Positions 23,518 through 34,500 of a stretch of DNA of 64,000 nt are shown here, in pieces. Below the pieces are notes generated by a model. That model had not been told where the DNA came from and searched no databases. It saw only the letters and a list, made by a program, of their open reading frames with translations. The translations under genes were made by a program, and so were the position numbers. Origin of the DNA: Dipetalonema caudispina (Eukaryota > Nematoda > Chromadorea > Rhabditida > Onchocercidae). Location: positions 81,738 through 145,737 of the forward strand of contig JABVXV010000150.1 in NCBI GenBank assembly GCA_013365325.1, in the 5' to 3' direction. Numbering within the stretch: the stretch's first letter is position 1; each line of letters begins with the position of its first letter.

Positions 23518-26500
23518 CTAATAAATTTGACCATTTATCTGTACCAAATAATTGCCAAGCCCTCTCGAACCAAAAAAATTAACCGTGCAAGGAGCTGTAG
23601 GTAGTCGTTCGTACGAAACTGTACGTCTATGACATTGTTTACAGCGGAAGAATCGTTTGTTAGCCTTGTATTGTTTTACAGTATGATGTAATTGTTTGCA
23701 TAGATCACTCTGCTTATGTGACGTATAATTGCACTGCAAAACATGCTTATTAGCAAATCCCTCCATTGTTTCGTTACTTTCCTTCCAAAAATTGTGGTTG
23801 TTTTTATGGTCACCCGTAAACAAATCCTGTCATAAACGAATATTACAGTTTTCCTTCAAACATCTCAGTGTGACTAAGATAAACTGCGGCATGGACTTTT
23901 TTTTTTCTCTGTGACTTCAAATCTTATGAGAATATCTGAAAGCTAAGAAGTGATTTACCTGTATGCATGAAACTACATTGCAATTTTTAATTTCCATGGT
24001 GTTGGTTAAATAATTTTCCAATCTCTCTTTCTGTTCCATGTCATGGAAATAACGTCCTTCACGAATAGCATCTTCCTAGAAAGATTTCAAGCACTTTAGA
24101 TGACAGTAATTATCTCTAAGAGAAATAGAAGATTTTGAGAAGTATTTTTAATTAAAAGCAAACAATTATACCATTTACCATTATATTTCGCATGAATTCG
24201 AACGGCTGTAAAATAAAACCTTCCGACTTATTTAACTGCAACATATTGAAGTTTGAAATGGTTCTCACTAATACAAAATATAACAATCTTTTACAAATCA
24301 TAACTGACAGTGCTATAGTGTTAACATAAAAGTTGAAACCCTAGAAGAAATCAGTTCGTTTGGCATAATCGCAACATGATTGCAACAATCAGTGAGCTTA
24401 CCTGACGCAGCTCGCCCTCGTGATTGCTTCTTTTCTGTAACAATGTTGAAATTTCATCGGCGGTATAAAGGGTCTTCGAGAATTTTCCGACTTCTTCCGA
24501 ATTGCCATTAGTATTCTCATTAACTTCGGATTTCCTCATTTTCAACTGTCTTTTATGCTCTGGAGAAACTGAAGAAGTTTCTATGAAGTTCAGTGATTTG
24601 AAGCGTGTATCAGCTTTTATAAATTCATCACAAAGTTTTCTTTGGTACTGTAACTCAATGAAATCCCAAGATTGAGTTGACTTACATAATAGTTTTTAAT
24701 TGAACTAAATTCGGGAAAACAGGCGAAAATAAATACTGGTAGAGTATATATCGATATCTTACAAGAAATGATCCCTGAGAGAAATGAACAATCGCACTCA
24801 AATTGCGTGTAGCGAGGTATTATATATATCATATTTCAGCAACGATAATAAATAACTTCGGCCAAATTATCGAAAAATGCTTCCAACCGTTTCCGTACAG
24901 AGTCTTTGTGCTATAGTGAAATGCATGATGGAATGGATGATTAAAAAAAGACTTACAGAACAAACGTCTCTTTTTAGGTCTGCTGTTGATTGAGTTTGGA
25001 TCAGCCTTTTCTAGACCATTCATTTTCATTATTGTTGCGATAGCTTTTTGCTACAAACAATTACAGTAAGTACATTTCGAACTTAACCAATAAATAGATT
25101 GGAAGTAAAAGTCCAATAGCTGATAGCATGGGCCTCATTCAAACTCAATTACCATCACTTCGGGAACGCAATTGCACCACTGTTGAAAGAAGCACTGCGC
25201 TAAATACATTAGCGATATCGGCATAACTATTGCTGAAAATTCACGAACCTTAGCATTTTCTGAAGCACTTGGTTTGTTGACGATTTTTCTAGGGCTAGTC
25301 AATAAGACAGATCCGGAGTTCAAGCCTTTACCAAGAACCGGCGAATGTGCGGAACTTTTGTTTTCATCCTGAATAATGAAGTATAATATATCGTTCTAGG
25401 CATCACTTGACCAATTTCCAAATTACCAAAACTTTGGAGCTAATCTTTTAGTAAAGCATTGTCACCTTTTATCATACGTCTCATTGTTACTACTAAATAA
25501 TGTTTTTTCCGGAACGAAAGATTAAACCTACTACCAACACAAGAGAAAGAATTGAATCAAAATGCCACATTCTTACTTTTCTGATTTGGCAATAATAAAC
25601 AGTGGGAACAGTCTGCGCTTTCTAGTTGTTCTGGAATGTCCTTAGACAGAGTTATCTAGCGCAGAACTGCAATCTGGACCAATTAATAAATTTTTATATA
25701 CTATAAGTTTTGCAAGACAACCTCCCAAAAATTAAATTATTGTTTAATATTTCCAATACAGGTACAGCTAACTCAGTAATTATCAAAGCCTGAAAAGTTT
25801 ACGAATCAGAAACCTGTTTTTGCAGAAACTCTTTCAGTGATTCATTGCTCTTTTCCCGCGGCAATATTTTTCCGTGCGGTTGCGATGCGCTCCTCATACC
25901 ACAAATTTCAACCTATGAAGGAAGTAACTACGGAAACCCTTTGTAGGAAGCAGACAAATAAGATTCCATACGAAATCTAAGCTCATCTTAATGGTATAAT
26001 GACTCTAGTTCCGTATTGTTTTTGGAATAGTCATGTTCAACGAGTTCGACATGCTATCATTCCCAATATTTCAAGTATGTAATGATTAAGCAATTCGAAT
26101 GAGTTAACAATGAAAGAAGTAATTAATTGTATCCAGCAAAAAATATTTCATATTCCGAAACAATATGAGCAGTTAAAAAAACTTACTTCCTTCGCAATTA
26201 AAGCATCCAGCGTTATCTTTTCACATTCCTTCAAACTTTTCGACCGCATCAAACAATTTGCAGCTTGCTGTTGCTTGAAATTTTTTCTACTCTCATTGAT
26301 CGACAAGACATTTGTTGGAACTCTGCTGGCAGCTCTAAAAAAAAGGCGCTGCATGGCATAGCTGTTACTCCTATTTATGTGCACGGAAATCACAATCTTA
26401 TGTTTCACTGTAAAAGTTAAGAATTTGAAATTACTACTTATTTTCAGGTTAATAGTTAGATATACTACAAGCTAACCTTTTCGAAATTGTAATTACACCG

Positions 26501-29500
26501 CCTGAAAATGAGTTTGATTCCTGCAACGGCATCTTTCGATTGGGAATTGCTAGTACAGATGCAAACGAGCCACGATTTGCCGTGAATTTCTGAGCTGCTC
26601 GTTGAACGTGATAAATGCAGCGTTCGCATTGCGATAAGTTTACCACATTTTGACACAATCCACCATCTTTCTTGACTGCCTATTCGAAAAGTTTAATGGT
26701 ATAGAATTTTATTATGGAACTCTTAATTGCCACTTGATCAATAGAGTACCTTCCGTTATCAAATTTTGATCTAATAAAATGGCTGTACAGAAAAATTATA
26801 AATTTTCACTCACTTAACATAATTTCTGTTCATTTTACTGCACTGATACCAGTATAGAAAGTCATTAACGCGTTTCTTAGCGGTCTAATCTTTGCTTCCT
26901 AATTAAAAAGAAAAACAATTTCTGATATGTTTCAAACAAACCTTGCAATGACCGAAATCGGGGCAAAATCCCATTTCCAAAAGTTGTGCACATTTCGTTA
27001 ATTTCACTGTTACTGGAAAAGGCAAAAACTGAACGATAGGAAAAAAGAAAATAAAAAATAAAAAATTGAACATCATGCGGGAAGTTTAACAGTGGAGATA
27101 TCAGCTTCATTCAGAAATCTCATGTATGCTATATGCCCTAAATAAAAGATGTGTGTACATTAGGTGTGTGAAAATCCTAATGATCGCCTAAACTCACAAA
27201 AAAAGATTGAAAAGAAAAAACTGTTATTTCACTTTGTTTATCGTCGCCATCGGCAAAAGGTGGTGTTACAAGCGCAATAACACTACCAAGCTGCAGTTTC
27301 CAAAATTTTTTGATACAATCACCGAACACGAGAATCTTGACATTTGTATTTACAGAATTCTGGAAACAAAATTTTGTTTTCATATTTGGGGACTTCATTT
27401 TGTGCAGTTAATGCATCGCAATCTGTTATTTTTAAAGGAAAAATGGATGTTAGGCAGTATAAAAACTGACTCTACAATTTAGCTTTAAAAATAATGTACC
27501 GTTAGGTCGGAAGTGCTCCAAATCATATACTCGTGTCCATTTGCGCTTCTACGACAACCCGTTTTTTCTATGATAATAGCCAAAGAAATCCATTTACTAT
27601 CTAATTTCTATAAATCAAGCATGTCATTAAGCTTTCTTAACAAGTTTCGTTTGATTTACACGAACTATAATCTTCATCACTGATAATCACATTGCCACAT
27701 ATGACCAGCCATATTAAAAAAGCTATCTGAAATAAAGTTCTTACAGAAATGGATTTCAGTTGGCTCAAGCGGATTTTCTTCAAACCATCACAATATGATT
27801 CAAAAGCTGCTGATGAAAGTGTTGGGTTTCTGCAACAGATGACATACGTCATGATTTATACTGCTGAGAATCGACTAGGATTAATTTTTGATGAAACCAT
27901 GATTATTTGGTAGACAGAAAAGATTTCCGTCAAGCCGTCACAATACAAAACGTGAAAAAATTCACCTATCGTATCCTTTCCAAAATTCAACTTGGAAGAC
28001 ATAAAAATACAGAAAAGCAAGATGGTAAATTAAAAGCAAAAAACCACTCTTTCAAAATGAACTTAATACCTGATACGAATACCAAAAAATGGATCATAAA
28101 CTTTCAGTGCATCTTTTGATGATGACTCAACAACTCTTGTAATTTGCTGCGCCTTTTCTTGAAGTGCATGACGATTTTCTTGAACATTGAGTACCTGTCT
28201 CTTCGTAGATTCCATCTGAAATAATTACAAGTCGTTACAAACCGTTCTTTTCGGATAAAAAAGAATAAAGAATTTGGTTTTAAGACAATTGGGAAAAATG
28301 GTGGTTTGTAGTAACTTAGTGATTTAGTGACTAAGAAAATATAGTAATTTTTTTTTTGTGAAAACTAGAAGTATCAAACAAGTAAACAAGACAGTAAAGA
28401 AGTAAAAATTTGAAGGACGAAAACACTGCACTACAATATAGAAAGTGACCCGATATAGAGAATCCGAATAATTTCCTTTCGCCTTCTTCAACTGTTTTTT
28501 GATGCTTCGACCAGCATCGCTGAGATGAATTCTAAAACATTGAAATGGTGAAATGAGCAAGCTAAATGAAAACAAGGAAAATGTTATTTATTTTGTGGTA
28601 ACTTTAAAACTAAAATAAAGAATCCGGTTGACTCACACATTATCGTTTCCATTGCATTCATCTTCGCTCGAGCTTGTACCATCAGAATGCAACAAACTGT
28701 TTCCATTACCACTTTTCTTCTTCCGTCCAATACTACCACTATTCTCTTTCGAACATCCAAAATCTATTGGGATGAGAGATCGAGTTGCTGGAATTTTATT
28801 ACTGGAAAAAGTATTTTTCAACTACAATTTGATTAATATACGGCTTGCGATACTAACTTTGATACATATTTAAATTCTTTTTTGTACCCACAAACAAGAA
28901 TAAATTGAAAGAGAACAGATCAGAACAGTGAAGTGTAATGCACATAAGTTAGTAAGTATACAATCCGATATAAAACAATAAGTCTATAATTCGATATAAG
29001 GCAATACATAACTCTTCATTAATTCCGATCACTTCTTTATATTTCATACTTACGTTTTTTATTCGCGTTATTTGCACTCGACATAGTTAAACTAGCCTTC
29101 TCTTTTTGTTCATCATCTGTTTTCTTCATTTCTCTGTCACTTTCATCATTGATGATTGCTAATCTTTGTGCTTAAATTACGACAAAGCTATAGTATTAGC
29201 TAAGACATATTCTATTAAGAAATCAATGTGAAGAAATAAGTTCATAGAAAAAATTTCAAACATTCACTCTTCAAGCTTATTCTCATGAATTAATCCAATA
29301 ATTTGGCCGATCAATTCATGAGAATAAATGTGAAAAGTGAAGTGTAATTAGTAGAAAAGTACAAGACAAAAAACGGAATACATCCATGGGGTAAAGGTCA
29401 ATGTTATTCTTCATGAGAATAACAGGTAATAATAAATGAGCATTTTCATTAGAACAGATAGACTTATGAAATGAATAACCTTTGAACTGTTCGTCATCTT

Positions 29501-29537
29501 CGAACAAATTTAACAATTCACCAAGTGTCCCATTCAT
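23518..29537 (-). CDS. mcm10: DNA replication factor MCM10
   Basis: Eighteen exons (minus order): 29537-29480, 29170-29054, 28787-28637, 28531-28450, 28215-28070, 27829-27745, 27607-27500, 27359-27198, 27028-26942, 26679-26477, 26370-26187, 25912-25814, 25368-25249, 25050-24957, 24613-24402, 24235-24179, 24075-23959, 23733-23518. Total about 765 aa with every phase matching. The core starts FFGIRIRNPTLSS...RLSQL (human FSGLRIR..). It continues through the OB-fold (KILVFGDCIKKFWKLQLGSV) into the zinc finger GHCKAVKKDGGLCQ...CERCIYHVQ (human TCKAKKKNGEPC...CEYCQYHVQ). The C-terminal zinc region reads VVSCIQCNYTSHKQSDLC and RFFRCKQCHRRTVSYERLP, close to human. MCM10 binds Mcm2-7, Cdc45 and polymerase alpha at origins and forks. 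The final Cys of the last zinc ribbon is not present in the model. Exon 18 is placed at an internal acceptor that joins the two halves of the C-terminal finger. The exon 14/15 junction is the least certain. Confidence 0.93.
29263..29341. repeat. Inverted pair of a 29-bp repeat (5' intron of MCM10 region)
   Basis: 29263-29291 is the reverse complement of 29313-29341 at 25 of 29 positions. The inner 15 bp (TTATTCTCATGAATT / AATTCATGAGAATAA) are perfect, around a 21-nt spacer. The same 29-mer recurs directly at 29723-29751. The pair lies in MCM10 intron 1. Confidence 0.85.
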
Positions 29538-29722
29538 TGTCGCCGTTTTCTTCGACTACTTCTGTCACAACGATTCTACAGAACTGCTAAATTCTTACTA
29601 TAATATCTTTTAGGAAATATCATATGAATAATCATCAGTTATTTTATACGATATGAGCATATTTAGATCAATTGTCCTAAAACATATAACAAAATCATCT
29701 GTAGCTAGCCATTTAGCTAATC

Positions 29723-29751
29723 AATTGATGAGAATAAGCGTGAAGAGTGAA
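29723..29751 (+). repeat. Third copy of the 29-bp repeat, upstream of MCM10
   Basis: Reads AATTGATGAGAATAAGCGTG and on to GAAGAGTGAA. It differs from the right arm of the 29263-29341 pair at five positions. It sits about 190 bp upstream of the MCM10 start codon and has no visible inverted partner. Confidence 0.75.
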
Positions 29752-29866
29752 ACTATGAGATAATATTATAGATAGAAAGGATATATAATTAACAGATTAA
29801 ATGGTCACTCACTGTCCAACACCTATCTTTTAACCGATACCAATAGCAATTCAAATTCTCTTCTCA

Positions 29867-29881
29867 CGCGCCAACCAATTC
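29867..29881 (-). promoter_or_regulatory. Possible E2F-like site with adjacent CCAAT box, MCM10 promoter
   Basis: On the minus strand the sequence reads GAATTGGTTGGCGCG. TTGGCGCG resembles an E2F site and ATTGG is a reverse CCAAT box. It lies about 330 bp upstream of the MCM10 ATG in a locally GC-richer stretch. MCM genes are S-phase/E2F targets in animals; use here is inference. Confidence 0.3.
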
Positions 29882-31505
29882 TTCGTTACGAGACTATAAT
29901 GTGGCGTATTATGCGTTCCCTACCGTAACTCTCTGATTGAAAGACAATAAAGGATCGTAATGTATCTTCTGCACTTACGGTATGACATGTAGACTACAGT
30001 ATGACATATAGATATGATATAAGATATTGCTAAAAAGTATGGGAATTATTAGTGGTAGAGATGATGAACATTTTCCGGTATGAATGGATCATATAGTTTG
30101 GTAATCTAAGAGATATGAGAAATTCGGGGAGAATCTCTGTTACAGTTGTCATATAATCGTTCCGTTTCCATGATATTATCATTGTTTAAGCTTAATAACT
30201 TCATCATTTCATATATTCATTTGGCTAAAGTTACCCAAAAAAGTATTTGTCTTGCTATTATAACAATGAGAATGTGAAAACTAATTTTAATTTTTTTTAT
30301 TTTCAATAATTAAAGGAACGAAAAACAAAATTTAAACATAGCGAATTTGAATAGTCAATTTTTATCGCCCATTTAAACAATTAACAAATCAATATTAAAC
30401 AGTTAATAACAAGCATACTTTCCATTGTTTTTAATCGAATTTTTGAAGTCCGGCTGAAATTATCTTTCCCAACGATAAGATGCAATTGAAAGTAGTTACG
30501 TGTGTTACGTGAGCTTAAGTGTATCTCAATGATAATATTCAGTAGTAATCCGTAATTTCCGAAATGATTCATTTGGTGTGCCTAATGTTAATCTGGTAGA
30601 ATATCAAGTAAGTCTTTTACCGAATGTTAAGAATTACTTAAGTTATGACAAGTAAAGCGATTGACATGAAATCACGTAACGTAAAAGTAAGTCTTTAAGG
30701 ATAGTGTGTTTAATTAAACATCCTACATTAATTCCTAATACAATGTAATTATGGCATGCCTAGAGCTATTGAACGTGAATTCTCATTTACGTGAAGTTTA
30801 ATTATTATCATTCTTAGGCCTGTTTAAAGTGTCCGAATATCATTAGATTAATTAAAACCTGTAAGCATAAATCATCGATATAAGAACGTACATACACAGT
30901 GGCATATTCAGTGGCCTAATCATTTAGGTTCACTTTTTGGAGTATAATTAAGTTCAGAATATTGTGGGAAAGTAAGAGCACATTGTTGTTTTTTGAAAAT
31001 TAAATATACCTGGGCTGAGGTAATTATAGTATATCCATCAAATTTGTCACTTCCTAGAAACATCTGGCTTACTTTACTCATTTTCTCGTTTTAGGTAGTA
31101 AGAGGAATATTAGCACAAAATGAAGGTACATGCATTAATCTTTAGAAAAAAAAAAAAAAAAATTAGCCAAATTTGTGAAGGAAAATTAAAATATCTTAGA
31201 ACAATTAGGCTACTTAGTTGGAAGTGTTACTTGAAGACTATCGATGCAATAACAAATGATAAACGTTGAAAACAAAAATATTCGCATCGATAATCCCCTG
31301 ATAATTTGTTCATTTACATACAAGTAACAAACAAAATATTAGTATCAAAGGTTAATGAAATGTATAACTTTCATTTAACATATTTGATGTAAAGGTGAGT
31401 ATTTCCATTCAATGTAAATCAATTAGCTATTCGATAATCAATGTTACACACCCTGAAATATATACATTTTTTTTTTTTTTTTTAGTTACGAATAATTCAT
31501 AATAT

Positions 31506-31511
31506 TTTATT
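31506..31511 (-). terminator. AATAAA polyadenylation signal of the MLT-11-like gene
   Basis: Minus-strand AATAAA about 21 nt after the modelled stop (31532-31534). It supports the tiny last exon placed there. Confidence 0.5.
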
Positions 31512-31531
31512 TTTGAATGTCTTATTTCCGC

Positions 31532-34500
31532 CTATTTCTAACAGAAGCAATGTATTGGATATATCTCTGTTGCTACTACTGTAAATTAATGAATAAACTA
31601 ACATGGATAATATTTTTTCCTAAAATGATATGCTTCCCTTTCTAAGAAATTCGACCAAAAAAAAAAAAGAAAAATAAGCCAAGTGAGTATTTTTTTTTTC
31701 TCTCTAATGGTATGCTTTAATAAATTAAAATAAAAAAGATACTTACAATACACGTCAATTCACAATGCCTTTTAGTATCAAATCGATTTTGGCTACCACC
31801 ACATCCTCGATAGAAGTAAAGTTTACAACGTTTATCACGAGTACTATAGAAATATTGTAAGTTTGTTCGAGGCGGTGATTCATCTTCTCGACATGTACGA
31901 CCTGAAATATTTGTCTTTTTTTTTTTTTTTTTTTTTTTTGACTATATAAGGTTATAACCTGAATAACACTCGGATGTGACAGAATTTAAGCCATTATGCT
32001 AAGAAGGAAGAAGTTGCTATTGATTACGATTATGAAAATGATAATAGAAGTTTGAATTATCAAAAAAGCAACCTTCATTAGGCTTCAGAAGACAAATACT
32101 TCGATCGGAGGTGGTTTTTTGAGTGTGTTCCAGCGATTCGAATGGATCTTTCATTTCTCCAATATCAATTTGAACTTCGTTAGTTTCTGCTTCAGGAGAA
32201 GCTACATTATTACCAATTGCATCATAAAGTGCTAAATTTGCTTATTAGTAAGAATTATAACGCATTATATGATGAGAAAAATTGTAAAATTCTCTTTTGA
32301 AATGAACTAATTACCATCAGATTGTTTAATATATTAATAACTATTCATTTTTCTCAAATAATATCAAAAAAGATGAACAGTTAGAATAAAACCTTGTGTT
32401 CGGCGAGTATGATCATTTGATTTGAGCATCATTCGACCGTAAACTTCATCTTGTAATTTGGAGTCTAAAATATGCAATTATTTTTCTTGAACAATTATTT
32501 CAATGAAAGATGAATGTATTAAAAAAGATTTTCTCGAATTTTAGATACAGTATTATTTCAATAATTTAATATCCGACTAATTTCCGTGGCATAACATTTA
32601 ACGGCACCCAGTATTAATTTTAAAATGAAATATACTTTTTAATTTTGTGAAAGTTATACTATCTAACAACGTACCATTCATTCAAATTAACCGAAACTGT
32701 AACATACTGTAGCATATTTGATGCTATAGATACAAATATTTATAAGCAAAAAAAGGAAAAAAAAAAAGGACTAACCAGATGGAACGAAATTTTCAGAAGA
32801 GTCTGTCGTTTCACCAGATGGAACAAAATTTTCGGAAGAGTCTGCTGTCTCATCAGATGCGACGACATTTTCGGAAGAGTCTACCACCTCTTCTTCTGAT
32901 GTATGAGACTCACCTACAGGTTTCACTAAAAAAAGGTTTAGATGAATACCTGAAACGGCTTTATAACAGTACTTTAATAATGAAAGTTGTTCTTGTGGTC
33001 AATGAATCATTTCTTTATCTATAATTTTTCAATTAAAAAAAAAAAAGGAAAGAAAAACTAGTTTGTAGTTTCTACTGCATCATTTTTCGTATAATTTTAA
33101 TTAAAAATTTTATTAATTTCAAGTGAAATATTATATATTAGAAAGATAAGAAAGAAATGAACCAGCTGTGGCTAATTTAGTGCCAGCTAAGGCTAGATGA
33201 GATTGGTATTCTTCGCTAGACTCAGCTTCATTCGATATTTTGGTTTTTTCTGAAACAATGGTTAAATTAGATGTTGCATTACTCATAAGAACGATATTTC
33301 ATATTCCAGCTAATTAATAATAAATTATCCTCATAGTCTAAGTAACTAATTTCATAAATTTTTGAACGAATGAAATTTCCGCTTATTCATCCAACTACTC
33401 TATTTTTTATTAATATTATTGGAAGAAAACAGCCTGAAAAAATGCTTTCGATCAATGTACTAACGATGCTTGCGTGAAATATAATCGGATGGCAAGGATC
33501 CACGTGGGATTACTTCGCCTGGATTTGAGGGTCGCAATCCAAAGTATGGTGGTATTATTGGAGGAGGTGGAATCTTCACTCCCATCATTGCAAGCTGACA
33601 ACATAATCGTCCTGTAAACATGCAAAAAGTTTGACAACATTTAACCAATAACAGGCTAATATATCCATTTATGTAATGATTAATAGTGAAAATTATTCGG
33701 ATAATATCCAAAGTATGACTATAAATATGTTATCAATAATTACTGAAATTTTACCATTCTTCTCGGAATCAATCGAGCAATAATAGCCAACAGGACAGAA
33801 GGATTCACCGTCATAGCCTAAACCACATTTAAGTGGTTGTTGAGTGGATTCATCAAGGAGCGCATCCGAGCCATCCGGACAAATGTTTGTTGGTACGATC
33901 AACAATGGTGAACCATCTATCAAGGATAATGAATGATTGCTGTCAACATTTCTACTATATTGAAATTTCAATCTCTTGAAATTGACACTTTAAATGAATA
34001 TCATAACAGAGTGACAGGCCTTAATGCATACCTTCGCTTCCTCTCTGAATCTCATTGGATATATAACCACCATTTCCTCTTGATTGCTGTGGCGAAAAAC
34101 GAATATTTTTTTGATTTTTCTTTGTCATCAATACTTTTTCCAATGCTGCAAAAAGTATTTTAAACATTTCCTAATTATGACAATACATTCATTTCAACTG
34201 AACACTGTTCAGCCTTAATTTATGTTCTAATTTCTAACTTTCCAGCATAATTTAATAGATTCCATGTATATATTACGGTAAAGAACTCAAGCACGGAAAT
34301 TACAGTAATCAAGGTTAATTCACTTGAAATGCCATGCTAAAGATCACTTCAGATCGCACTGATCAGAATTGAGATGACCGTAGTACCGGAACACAGTGCA
34401 TATGCATTGATAGATTCATTTCTAACAGGTATGATACTACCTGGAAGGAATTTTTCGAGGCAGCATACATTAGGTGGTCCCATGCGACAATAATATCCTT

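Larger units (their letters stand above)
29538..31505. other. Intergenic between MCM10 and the Kunitz gene
   Basis: Two kb of AT-rich sequence containing the MCM10 promoter side and the 3' flank of the large inhibitor gene. A fragment at about 31096-31126 (+), flanked by TTTTAG and GTACAT, looks exon-like but has no partners. No other gene seen. Confidence 0.45.

Noticed and set aside
23518..23826. Longer MCM10 last exon starting at 23826
   Set aside because: It is in frame but inserts about 31 residues into the C-terminal zinc finger. The internal acceptor at 23734 joins VVSCIQ directly to CNYTSH exactly as in vertebrate MCM10.
24772..24780. lin-4/miR-125 seed TCCCTGAGA
   Set aside because: Nine-base match only, inside an MCM10 intron, with no flanking hairpin.
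31747..31901. Kunitz 11 read as lacking Cys14
   Set aside because: When the upstream exon 32231-32073 is joined, its SIC...EG supplies Cys5 and the RTC here becomes Cys14, so the domain is complete with a loop insert.
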